In this document: positions 16,444-23,803 of the stretch, in pieces
Layout of the letters: every line of letters starts with the position of its first letter
How positions within the stretch are numbered: the first letter of the stretch is position 1
NCBI GenBank assembly: GCA_902362975.1
Contig: CABIYO010000016.1
Span: forward strand, 1-31,849
Direction of reading: 5' to 3'
Source of the DNA: Caryophanales bacterium
GTDB lineage: Bacteria > Bacillota > Bacilli > Exiguobacteriales > Exiguobacteriaceae
DNA length: 31,849 nt
Program-made: the position numbers and the translations under genes
The notes under the pieces: generated by a model
What the model saw: the letters and a program-made list of their open reading frames with translations, nothing else
Told to the model about the DNA's origin: nothing
The model's database searches: none

Positions 16444-17475
16444 AAGAGTACACATTGGATTGGACTTGTTATAAGGAATTGGCACGTCAAGCGGTCGCGG
16501 AAGGCGTCATGTTAGTCAAAAACGAACAGAAGCCCCTCCCATTACAGCCTGAAACGAAGCTCGCCGTATTTGGTCGTAGCCAGTTCCATTACTACAAGAG
16601 CGGTACCGGTTCAGGCGGGATGGTGAACGTCGGACATGTCACGACGCCGCTCGAAGCCACTGCACGAGCGTCCAGATATTCATATCAATGAATCGCTCTA
16701 TGTGACGTGTGAGGAATGGGTGAAGGAGAATCCGTTCGACCAAGGTGTCGGTTGGGCCGGTGAACCGTGGTCGCAACAGGAGATGGACGTAACGGACGAA
16801 CTCGTCGAACAGGCGGCACAAGAATCAGATGTCGCCATCATCATGATTGGACGTACGGCAGGAGAAGACCGTGACAACACGGCCGATCGGGGTAGTTTCT
16901 TATTGACGGATATCGAACATACGATGATCGAGCGCGTCACGAAACGCTTCGACAAGACGGTCGTCGTGTTGAACGTTGGGAACATCATCGACATGAAGTG
17001 GGCGAAGGAGCCGAGTGCCATCCTCTATGCATGGTAAGGTGGGATGGAAGGTGGAAAAGGACTCGTCGAGGTGCTCGGCTTTGAAGATGAGATGAATCAA
17101 CAGGATACATTTGAGTTGGACTATCAACATCTCGAAAACGGGGAACACGTCGATTTGTCAGGAATCGATACCTCGACAGGGAACACACATGTCTTCGCCA
17201 TCTCGGTCGACCAAACGGGGACGTATGATATCACGTTGACGGCCCGTTCGAACGCGGAAGAGTTGGCGCAGATGCCGGTGACGTTGTTTGCGAACAATAT
17301 CCCGGGTGCGACGTTCACGTTTAATGGGACGGACGGGGAATGGGTGACGCAGACGAAAGAGGTCTTTTTCTTGAACCAACATAATTATCTCCAACTCTAT
17401 TTCGCACTGAGCGGTCTAGAAGTGAAGGACGTGTCCTTCACGCTCGCAGATGAATTCAGTATGAAGAACGGCTGA
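16440..17475 (+). pseudogene. GH3 family beta-glucosidase, decayed
   Basis: It overlaps the esterase stop by ATGA and has AAAGGAG upstream. The first 73 residues read in frame (ARQAVAEGVMLVKNEQKPLP, FGRSQFHYYKSGTGSGGM). An extra base near 16657-16658 then shifts the frame. The next frame continues with DPFDQ-like and QESDVAIIMIGRTAGEDRDN blocks to a TAA at 17035-17037, where TAA probably replaces CAA (YAW-Q-GGMEGG). After GKGLVEVL the sequence jumps to a beta-rich C-terminal segment, so the middle of the protein is deleted. Intact family members are about 700-900 residues. Three independent lesions make function impossible. Confidence 0.88.
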
Positions 17476-17505
17476 GCCGCCCTTTTGCCGATTCATTGAA
17501 TCCGG

Positions 17506-17511
17506 TATAAT
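17506..17511 (+). promoter_or_regulatory. Possible -10 box downstream of the GH3 relic
   Basis: TATAAT lies about 40 bp upstream of a ribosome binding site (AAAGGAGG) and a GTG. The -35 is weak (TTGCCG with 15-bp spacing). Confidence 0.4.
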
Positions 17512-17547
17512 CGAAAGAACGACACATCGTAAAGGAGGCGCATACCC

Positions 17548-17664
17548 GTGGAAAATCGGCTTCGATTTTCTAGGTCTTCACGCACTCATGCAAAGCCATT
17601 TGGACGAAAGGCGATCACTTGCATGGGGCGAAACAAATACCTTGATCGCTTGATTTTAACGTAA
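17548..17664 (+). CDS. Doubtful small ORF or gene relic
   Basis: A GTG follows AAAGGAGG with ideal spacing and a TATAAT box, so the start signals look real. The 38-residue product is very basic and unlike a natural protein. Shifted by one base after the start, the same DNA reads a protein-like stretch (KIGFDFLGLHALMQSHLDER and on to a stop at about 17652). This suggests a short gene or gene start spoiled by a frameshift. No family was recognised. Confidence 0.3.
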   Translation: MENRLRFSRSSRTHAKPFGRKAITCMGRNKYLDRLILT

Positions 17665-17718
17665 ACCACTTGGCTTTGCTCCCTTATCGGATTGGATTCA
17701 TTCAATAAGGAGCGAGGT

Positions 17719-17988
17719 ATGATGAAGTACGTCAATGCGCAACAAATCCTGCCAGAACGATTGTTGCAAGAGGTGCAACAATACGTACAAGGTGAAACGT
17801 TATATGTGCCGACCCCGACTGACACGAAACGGAAATGGGGGACGGTCAACGGCGGAAAACAATTACTTGAGGAACGAAACGAAGCCATACGCGCAGCGTT
17901 TCGGAATGGAGAGCGAATCGAAAATCTGGCCAAGTCCTATCATTTGGCGACGCACACGATTCGAAAGATTGTATACCGCTCGACATGA
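17719..17988 (+). CDS. CD3324 family protein
   Basis: The protein has 89 residues. It opens MMKYVNAQQILPERLLQEVQ, followed by YVQGETLYVPTP, the usual start of this family of small proteins found near regulators in Firmicutes. The C-terminal ~35 residues form a helix-turn-helix-like segment (ERIENLAKSYHLATHTIRKI) that probably binds DNA. Function is unknown. The start follows AAGGAGCGAGG, and that site can pair with an upstream GCTCCCTTAT. A strong terminator follows, so it is monocistronic. Confidence 0.8.
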   Translation: MMKYVNAQQILPERLLQEVQQYVQGETLYVPTPTDTKRKWGTVNGGKQLLEERNEAIRAAFRNGERIENLAKSYHLATHTIRKIVYRST

Positions 17989-17992
17989 AGGA

Positions 17993-18023
17993 GGTACGAC
18001 TAGTTCGCTAGTCGTGCCTTTTT
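17993..18023 (+). terminator. Intrinsic terminator of the CD3324 gene
   Basis: An 11-bp stem with one wobble pair (17993-18003 with 18008-18018) has a stable TTCG tetraloop and a following T5. Confidence 0.9.
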
Positions 18024-18109
18024 AGGTCGACTATATTTCTTAATCAAAGTGTACACAGTAAGGAAGCATTGTTTCCTGTAAACTGAGAATGAAGGAAGGG
18101 GGCGACAAA

Positions 18110-18760
18110 ATGTCAGATCCATTTATTCAAAACGAACAATATAATCTCATCAAAGAACAAGTGATGCTCGTCAAAGAGAGTCGAATGCAAAGCCTGCCGC
18201 CTTCTGTCTTGCGAGCAGTCATCGACTTGGCACAAGCGAAAGTGATGTATGCATTCCCTGAGGCAACGACTGAACAACTGAAGCTGTTACAGTTCACAAC
18301 GCTACAGACGAACGAAGCGTTCGACGAATATATGCAACGATTACGAGAATGGGTTCAACCATTTCCCGTTATTTCTGCCGAGCAACTGAAGAGTTTGTTC
18401 CCGAAACAAAAGAAGCTTCGCTTACCGGAGTTATCCGATGTTGATTTTGGACGACTCACGTATCTAGGTTGGAACGATGGACGTTCCAATCAAAAGTTGA
18501 TGATTTGCCAATACGAAGGTCAATTGATTGGCATTGCATGTAAACCGAGCACGAATACGAAGAAAAACATATGTGCCTTTTGTAATCAGTTCACGGATGT
18601 GACGTACTGCGTTACGATTACGAAAGCGAAGCAAGCGAAAAATCCGGACTATTACAAAGCCATTGGCACATATATATGTGCCGACAGTAAGACGTGCAAC
18701 GAACACATCACGAGCCAAGAGGCTTTGCATACTTTTGTTCATACGGCACTGCAGATCTGA
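18110..18760 (+). CDS. FusB/FusC-like EF-G-binding protein
   Basis: The protein has 216 residues from the ATG at 18110, with AAGGGGG upstream. The N-terminal helical domain (FIQNEQYNLIKEQVMLVKES) and the C-terminal treble-clef zinc finger fit FusB: CAFC near 160, then a CADSKTC-NEH pair near 198-204. FusB proteins bind elongation factor G and release it from the ribosome, giving fusidic acid resistance in staphylococci. Chromosomal relatives in Bacillales have the same fold, but their resistance effect is not proved. A small hairpin (AGGAA/TTCCT near 18061-18077) lies in the leader, possibly an attenuator as in fusB. Confidence 0.82.
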   Translation: MSDPFIQNEQYNLIKEQVMLVKESRMQSLPPSVLRAVIDLAQAKVMYAFPEATTEQLKLLQFTTLQTNEAFDEYMQRLREWVQPFPVISAEQLKSLFPKQKKLRLPELSDVDFGRLTYLGWNDGRSNQKLMICQYEGQLIGIACKPSTNTKKNICAFCNQFTDVTYCVTITKAKQAKNPDYYKAIGTYICADSKTCNEHITSQEALHTFVHTALQI

Positions 18761-18780
18761 CAACCCAGTCAGGTCTTTTT
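18754..18780 (+). terminator. Intrinsic terminator of the FusB-like gene
   Basis: GATCTGAC pairs with GTCAGGTC (one wobble) and is followed by T5. The stem overlaps the last codons. Confidence 0.75.
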
Positions 18781-18849
18781 ATGTTAAATCAACAAAACCA
18801 ATCAAGCGCCATGGTTTTCAATTTTATTCACGAGCAGTCTGTTCATTCT

Positions 18850-19293
18850 TTAATATGCTTCTAGTGATTTGATTGTATGTCGTAATACATCGACCTCTTC
18901 GTTTTCCCAGCCCAATCGATTTACTGCATTGATAAACTGTCGTGTTGCTTTAATAAGAGCAACTTTCAGTTCTTCAATTGAAACGATACCGATTTCCGTC
19001 TTCATTTGACCATCTTTCGTAAATGATAATTCGAGTTCAGACAAAGATATTTTTTTGGCTGATATAGAAAGGGGACCATCCATAAATGGAAACGAATGAA
19101 TAGATTTTAGTGGAGCGTGTAAAATCGCCCGACAGCTGTCAATCCACCATTTTAATATAACAGCAACGAAATCAGACCAACCGACTCCCGGGAAATAATC
19201 GTATGAATCAATGACAAAGTTGATTTCACCAATAATTTGATTAGAGTACGTTAATGAATCAAGATTAATCTCGATGGAAATTTGATGACACAT
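18850..19293 (-). CDS. Hypothetical protein
   Basis: The protein has 147 residues from the ATG at 19293, with GAGGTGA upstream. A TTG one codon earlier is also possible. It is a soluble, acidic, beta-rich protein with several Trp (GVGWSDFVAVILKWWIDSCR) and a helical C-terminus (ALIKATRQFINAVNRLGW). Its size and style resemble small immunity-type or contact-dependent inhibition-type proteins, but no toxin gene is adjacent and I do not recognise a family. Confidence 0.65.
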   Translation of the reverse strand: MCHQISIEINLDSLTYSNQIIGEINFVIDSYDYFPGVGWSDFVAVILKWWIDSCRAILHAPLKSIHSFPFMDGPLSISAKKISLSELELSFTKDGQMKTEIGIVSIEELKVALIKATRQFINAVNRLGWENEEVDVLRHTIKSLEAY

Positions 19294-19450
19294 CAATGTT
19301 TCACCTCGTTTGTTTGTATGTGTTGACGTTCTAATATCATTAAGAACATCTTACTCGAGCGATAAGAAGTATGAAAGAATGAGCCGAACTTACAGAAAGA
19401 ATCGTATGATAGACAGACAAGCCATGAATCAGTCAACAAGGGGGAAGCGG

Positions 19451-20111
19451 ATGAAACACGCAGTGATTTTTGATATGGACGGAACATTGTTTCGGACAGA
19501 TTTGATTGTAGAGTTGGTGTTGGCTGAAACGTTTGAGCACCTACGAAAAAATGGAGAATGGGATGGGCCGACACCGATTGACGAATACCGAAAGATCATG
19601 GGCGTACCATTGCCCGTTGTTTGGAAAACCTTGCTCCCACGACACGACGAACAAACTAGAGAAGAGGTCGATGCCTATTTCTTAACACGACTCATCAAAA
19701 ACATTCAAAACGGGAATAGTGCATTATATGCAGGGGTGCTCGAGTTATTTGAACGTTTGAATCACCCAATCTTCATTGCGAGCAATGGCTTGGTGGACTA
19801 TTTACAGGCCATCGTCACGCACTATGAATTGGACCGTTAGATCACAGCAACATATAGCATTCAACAAATCGACACGTTGGATAAGGGTGATTTAGTGGCT
19901 GAAATCGTGAAGAAGTATAGGATTCAGGATGGCTTCATGAACGGGGATCGGTCGTCTGTCGGATATCATGACTGCACGAGTGAACGGGCTCACTTCAATC
20001 GGCTGTCGTTTTGATTTTGCGCAAGAAACAGAATTGAAAGAAGCGAATTATATCGTGAATCATTTATCGGAAGTGCTCGACATCGTTTCAAAAGAGACTG
20101 CATTGCAATAA
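19451..20111 (+). pseudogene. HAD-superfamily phosphatase, decayed
   Basis: The start at 19451 follows AAGGGGGAAG. Motif I is intact (IFDMDGTLFR near residues 6-15), as is the second motif (FIASNGLVDYLQAI). A TAG interrupts the frame at 19838-19840, with good homology continuing in the same frame (ITATYSIQQIDTLDKGDLVA). Near 19940-19955 an apparent 4-base insertion (CGGT-like, in a CGGTCGTCTG run) shifts the frame within motif IV, GDRLSD. The last part (TARVNGLTSIGCRFDFAQET) is in the new frame and ends at 20111. Two separate lesions exclude a full product. The first 129 residues could still be made but lack motif IV. Confidence 0.87.
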
Positions 20112-20173
20112 GTGAATCGATTTCGAGATTGGACTCGTAAGTAAAGGACTACAACAAAATCGGAGGGATCATC

Positions 20174-20668
20174 ATGCACACGCTCTACATGAAACAAAAA
20201 GTGTTCAGTCTACGCGGGCGCTTCACCATCAAAGATGCAGACGGACATGACCGCTATTTCATCGAAGGTAGCTTTATGAAGTTTCCAAAATCATTTGAAA
20301 TCAAAGACACGAACGGCCAGACGGTCACAACAATCACGAAAAAGACGTTCAGTTTCTTGCCGAAATTTTTTGTGGAAGTGGACGGCACAGATATGATGAC
20401 CATCTCGAAAGAGTTCTCGTTTTTCAAACCGAAATATTCCATTGATGCGGCCGGAATCGATGTCCAAGGCGATTGGTGGGACATGGACTTTAATGTGACG
20501 AAGAACGGACAATCGATTGGAAGTGTTCAAAAGAAATGGTTCTCGTGGGGCGATAGTTACGAGATTCGTGTCGAAGAACCGGAGATGGAGCATTTGCTCA
20601 TCTCTATCGTCGTAGCCATCGATTGTGCGAAAGCAGATCAAGCAGCGGCATCTAGCGCAGCAACATAA
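20174..20668 (+). CDS. LURP-one-related / YxjI-like protein
   Basis: The protein has 164 residues, and GGAGGGATC precedes the start. It consists of repeated beta-strand units (FTIKDADGHDRYFIEGSFMK, then KTFSFLPKFFVEVDG) like the tubby/scramblase-like LURP-one fold of B. subtilis YxjI. A C-terminal helix (LLISIVVAIDCAKAD) closes the barrel. Function is unknown in bacteria. The gap to the Nudix gene is 13 bp, so they may be co-transcribed. Confidence 0.85.
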   Translation: MHTLYMKQKVFSLRGRFTIKDADGHDRYFIEGSFMKFPKSFEIKDTNGQTVTTITKKTFSFLPKFFVEVDGTDMMTISKEFSFFKPKYSIDAAGIDVQGDWWDMDFNVTKNGQSIGSVQKKWFSWGDSYEIRVEEPEMEHLLISIVVAIDCAKADQAAASSAAT

Positions 20669-20681
20669 AGGGGAGTATCGA

Positions 20682-21224
20682 ATGGAATTTTGGGACGTCT
20701 ATACGGTCGACCGAGAAAAGACCGGTCGCACGTGGCAACGGGGAAGTCGATTGCCGAAAGGGGAATATCATCTTGTCATCCACGTATGTATCTTTAACGA
20801 GAAGGGCGAGATGTTGATTCAACAGCGCCAACCATTCAAGGATGGTTGGGCCAACATGTGGGATATCACAGTCGGTGGAAGTGCCACGGTAGGAGATACA
20901 AGCCAGCAAGCGGCGATGAGGGAACTCGAAGAGGAGATTGGGCTCAAGCTTGATCTATCTCAGACACGACCGCATCTGACAGTCAATTTTGACGAAGGGT
21001 TTGACGATATTTATTTAGTCGACATGGAAGTAGATTTGAATGAGCTGACGCTTCAAGAATCTGAAGTACAGGCTGTGAAATGGGCGGATGAGGCGACGAT
21101 TCTGCAGATGATTCAACAGCATGAATTCATACCGTATCACACACCGATGATACCGTTACTGTTTGCCATGCGAGGACAATGGGGAGGAATTGATCGTCAT
21201 GCATACATACAAGTGGATAAATGA
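20682..21224 (+). CDS. Nudix hydrolase, YfcD / IPP isomerase-like group
   Basis: The protein has 180 residues from the ATG at 20682, with AAAGGGGA upstream. The opening MEFWDVYTVDREKTGRTWQR is typical of the group. The Nudix box lies near residues 66-88 (GSATVGDTSQQAAM then RELEEEIG). Its first conserved Glu is replaced by Asp, while the metal-binding REXXEE core is intact. It would hydrolyse a nucleoside-diphosphate-type substrate; the exact one is unknown. Confidence 0.88.
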   Translation: MEFWDVYTVDREKTGRTWQRGSRLPKGEYHLVIHVCIFNEKGEMLIQQRQPFKDGWANMWDITVGGSATVGDTSQQAAMRELEEEIGLKLDLSQTRPHLTVNFDEGFDDIYLVDMEVDLNELTLQESEVQAVKWADEATILQMIQQHEFIPYHTPMIPLLFAMRGQWGGIDRHAYIQVDK

Positions 21225-21629
21225 ACCGAAAAGTGCGAACGAACTTGAACCGCTCACTTTTCGCACGCACGACTAACAGACCTCAAAGCCAAACGATTTA
21301 CATGTCGGGCGACAATCCAAATGGAACCGAGCCATACATATGAACAGGCCGGGGTCGTCTTATATGTGAACGATGACCATTGAATCAGAATGTCTGTCGA
21401 GTACATTCCGGACGGATCGTCCCATCTTGCTTGGCGCAGTCGTCACCTCGTTTGGCTATTCCGATTGGTCGACACGTGATTTTTCAAATGACATGGTTCG
21501 CAAGACGTTGACATTTGAAATCGTGTGTACAGATGGAGATGTGGAGATTTTCTTAAAAATATAGTGACGGTATGCGTGAACAGCTTCGCATCGCCCATCT
21601 CCATGACGTACCAACATTACAGATTTTAC
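21199..21629 (+). pseudogene. DUF1349 protein, decayed
   Basis: An ATG at 21199, overlapping the Nudix gene and preceded by GGAGG, gives MHTYKWINEPKSANELE, the usual N-terminus of this concanavalin-like family. The frame then breaks at a TAA near 21274. Fragments follow in three frames: TIYMSGDNPNGTEPYI, MEPSHTYEQAGVVLYVNDDH, then a stop where Trp is expected, then SFGYSDWSTRDFSNDM and SDGMREQLRIAHLHDVPTL. These are the family's conserved blocks in correct order. At 21630 it is cut by the IS605-like element. At least four lesions are present. Confidence 0.8.
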
Positions 21630-22056
21630 GAACGGGAAAGCCCATACCGGGCATAGCCCGCCTTTAGGCATGGGATGAAAGTGAGTTCGGATGTGAAAAA
21701 CATCCGACATTCGGGTATACTTATCCCATAGACAAGAACAAGTTTCTAAAACGCCTGTGTCCATCGCCCCTTGAAAATCGTATACGGTTCGGTCATGAAA
21801 ACATATGACCGGTAAAACGATGCCTGTCGTCATGCAAAAGACGCTAAAACATCAGATGGACACGCTTGCAACGACCTGTGGTGGATGGTAACAGTCCACC
21901 AGCCTGAGAACCTATACGGTCTGTCTCAGGAGGGGTGATGGCACACCCTCATCTGAAGGCTTGAGCAAAACAGAAATGGACTGCGCTCGCACAAGCACTT
22001 CGGAATCCCACTCACCCCGAAGGGTGAGCTTGCGGCTTTAGCCGTGGGAGTGTCAA
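21630..22056 (+). mobile_element. ORF-less IS200/IS605-like element
   Basis: The 427-bp element has a left-end hairpin set (CCCAT to ATGGG, 21641-21674, enclosing CGGGC-ata-GCCCG) and a right end with GCGGCTTTAGCCGTGGGAG and TGTCAA (22031-22056), as in the termini of IS605-group elements. It has no terminal inverted repeat or target duplication, as expected for that family. It encodes neither TnpA nor TnpB. The exact left boundary (after TTTTAC) is an estimate. It must have moved in trans or be the remnant of a larger element. Left flank is DUF1349 sequence, right flank is ogt sequence. Confidence 0.6.
21757..22056 (+). ncRNA. Candidate omega-RNA-like structured RNA
   Basis: Dense, orderly base pairing fills this stretch. 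GTGTCCATC (21757-21765) pairs with GATGGACAC (21855-21863), enclosing a CGGTCAT/ATGACCG hairpin (21790-21811). Further stems lie at 21879-21901 (7 bp), 21903-21930 (7 bp plus inner pairs), 21930-21950, and 22011-22028 (7 bp with a CGAA loop). The right-end stem follows. TnpB omega RNAs occupy the 3' part of IS605 elements and use flanking DNA beyond the right end as guide. The guide would then begin at 22057, in ogt. An IscB/HEARO-type RNA with its guide on the left is the alternative. Confidence 0.4.
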
Positions 22057-22286
22057 AAACCATCCCGTATGCGGAGACGGCTTCTTACCGCGAACTTGCC
22101 GAACGCGTGAAGCGACCTGCTGCTGTCCGCGCAGTCGGAGCGACGAACGGATGCAACAAGCTGAGCATCGTCGTGCCTTGTCATCGCGTCATCGGATCAA
22201 ATGGGAAATTGACGGGCTATGCCGGTGGACTTTGGCGAAAAGAATGGCTCTTGCAACATGAAAAACAAGTTGTACATCAACCCTAG
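22057..22286 (+). pseudogene. ogt: C-terminal stub of methylated-DNA--protein-cysteine methyltransferase
   Basis: The stub reads [20 protein letters not shown], then [12 protein letters not shown], then the active-site motif VPCHRVIGS with the acceptor Cys, then [14 protein letters not shown]. This is the C-terminal ~75 residues of an O6-methylguanine-DNA methyltransferase of about 160-170. The N-terminal half is missing: upstream lies the IS605-like element. A GTG inside the element (22044) gives an 80-residue frame, but it lacks the domain start and is unlikely to make a folded enzyme. Confidence 0.85.
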
Positions 22287-22403
22287 TAAAAAACATTTAA
22301 CCCTCCAAATCTGCTACACTAGAAGAGGTCCTATCGTGACGTCGGAATCGACGAAGTTATAGGATGATTCCCGTCACTCATGGAGAAAGTTTTGGAGGAA
22401 TGC

Positions 22404-23267
22404 ATGATAAAATTATTAGCAGATTCAACGTGTGACTTATCGGATGCAGTGCTTGAACAGTACAACATCGGGGTCGCGCCGTTGATCATTACGATGAACA
22501 ATATGTCTTACCAGGACCGGGTGGATATCCAGCCGGATGATTTTTACGGAATGTTGGAAGCGCTCCCGGAATTCCCGACGACGGCGATGCCGAGCCCGGC
22601 GACGTTCTTGAGATTGATGGAAGATGCGGTCGCTGCCGGCCATGAGGAGATTTTATGTATCTGCATGTCGAGTGGGACGAGCGGCTCGTATCAATCGGCG
22701 GTTATTGGAAAAGAGTACTTTGAAGAGGTGCATCCTGACTCACCTGTCAAAATCCATGTCGTCGACTCTCGTTCGATGAGTCATGGTAGCGGCTGGCTGT
22801 TGCTAAAGAGCGCACAGATGCGTGAAGCCGGTGCGACGTTCGAAGAGCTCGTTGACTTCAATGAGACGTACAAGACGAAAGTGAAGCACTTCTTATCCGT
22901 AGATGACCTCGACCATTTGATCAAGAGCGGACGGCTCTCAAACGCGAGTGCCATTATCGGAAAACTACTCATGGTAAAACCCATCATGAGTATGAAGAAC
23001 GGGAAAGGTGCCATTGTTGCCAAAGAACGAGGCACCCGTAAAGTGCTGAAGCATTATACGGACGAGTTCAGGAAACGCGTCAACCCAGACGTCACGAATT
23101 TCGTGATCATCGGGTACACATCGGACCAACGGATTGCGGAGAACGTAAAAGCGAAGCTCGAAACCGAAATTGATTTTGCCGGCGAAATTTACCTCATGCA
23201 GATGGGGGTTTCGGTCGGGACACATGTCGGGCTTGGTGCCATTTCGATGTTTTTTGTAGAGAAGTAA
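22404..23267 (+). CDS. DegV family fatty-acid-binding protein
   Basis: The protein has 287 residues, start at 22404 with GGAGGA just upstream. It opens IKLLADSTCDLSDAVLEQYN, the classical DegV start. PSPATF and CICMSSGTSGSYQSA, with the Ser/Thr pocket residues, and VDSRSMSHGSGWL follow. GRLSNASAIIGKLLMVKPIM marks the second domain. DegV (FakB-type) proteins bind a fatty acid and hand it to the FakA kinase for activation. No fakA lies nearby, so it may be one of several FakB-like copies. Confidence 0.93.
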   Translation: MIKLLADSTCDLSDAVLEQYNIGVAPLIITMNNMSYQDRVDIQPDDFYGMLEALPEFPTTAMPSPATFLRLMEDAVAAGHEEILCICMSSGTSGSYQSAVIGKEYFEEVHPDSPVKIHVVDSRSMSHGSGWLLLKSAQMREAGATFEELVDFNETYKTKVKHFLSVDDLDHLIKSGRLSNASAIIGKLLMVKPIMSMKNGKGAIVAKERGTRKVLKHYTDEFRKRVNPDVTNFVIIGYTSDQRIAENVKAKLETEIDFAGEIYLMQMGVSVGTHVGLGAISMFFVEK

Positions 23268-23270
23268 GAA

Positions 23271-23303
23271 AAGCCGTCTCATCGCGAGACGGCTTATTTG
23301 TTT
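23271..23303 (+). terminator. Intrinsic terminator of the DegV gene
   Basis: A perfect 10-bp stem (AAGCCGTCTC with GAGACGGCTT, loop ATCGC) is followed by a T-rich tail. It is also the point at which the convergent phosphatase relic loses homology. Confidence 0.85.
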
Positions 23304-23598
23304 GGCCAAATATGCTGAACGACTGACGAAATGGGGTCAGCCAGTCTTCGAGCGGTTCGTGAGATAGGATGCGTTCTCTCAGTAACGGTTCACGTTCAAT
23401 CGAAAGGTGATGGGCATCGGCGAGCGGCGTGACCGAAGTGACCGCGCGGGTATAATCGCTTGAGATGATCCGGTCGATTGTGAGTTCAGAAAAGAAGTCG
23501 TGAAGCAACAAGGACTGGGCGTGACCGTCTTCTGTGAGCAGGGCATCAGGTTCTTGGTCCACGGCTGAGCAGTGGCGAATCAAATCGAGTGTAGGCAT
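23304..23598 (-). pseudogene. Histidine phosphatase (phosphoglycerate mutase-like), 3'-truncated
   Basis: The start at 23598 follows AGGAGA on the minus strand. The first ~95 residues are well conserved: LIRHCSA, with the catalytic His, then LLLHDFFSELTIDRIISSDY and RERILSHEPLEDWL. After FRQSF the sequence stops resembling the family, and the frame runs on through the DegV terminator into antisense of degV. Intact members have about 180-200 residues and need a second conserved His and Glu that are absent. A deletion ending at the terminator is the likely cause. Confidence 0.72.
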
Positions 23599-23686
23599 GC
23601 AGATTCTCCTTTAGTCTGTAAAAATCATGTTGTCTTATGTAATAAACAAACCTGCAAGTTTCAGCACAAAAAATCATACATAACCC

Positions 23687-23731
23687 TTATCATTCATCAC
23701 AAAAGAGTTATAATCGGTATAACGATTATAA
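23687..23731 (+). promoter_or_regulatory. mqo promoter with an overlapping operator-like palindrome
   Basis: TTATCA (23687-23692) and TATAAT (23709-23714) make a plausible promoter with 16-bp spacing. A perfect 9-bp inverted repeat, TTATAATCG and CGATTATAA with a 6-bp centre (23708-23731), covers the -10 and the likely start point, the place where a repressor dimer would act. The repressor is unknown. Confidence 0.5.
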
Positions 23732-23734
23732 AAT

Positions 23735-23768
23735 ATACGATTGAGGAATGGGGATTCTTCAATCGTAT
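23735..23768 (+). other. Hairpin in the mqo leader
   Basis: ATACGATTGA pairs perfectly with TCAATCGTAT over 10 bp, and an inner GAAT/ATTC stem closes a GGGG loop. No T-run follows, so it is not a terminator. It lies about 20-70 nt upstream of the mqo start and may affect mRNA stability or translation. Confidence 0.6.
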
Positions 23769-23803
23769 GACAAAAAAATTCAGGGGATAAGGATGGGGTT
23801 TTC

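Noticed and set aside
18850..19293. Immunity protein of a toxin system
   Set aside because: The protein style is suggestive, but no toxin gene or secretion context is adjacent.
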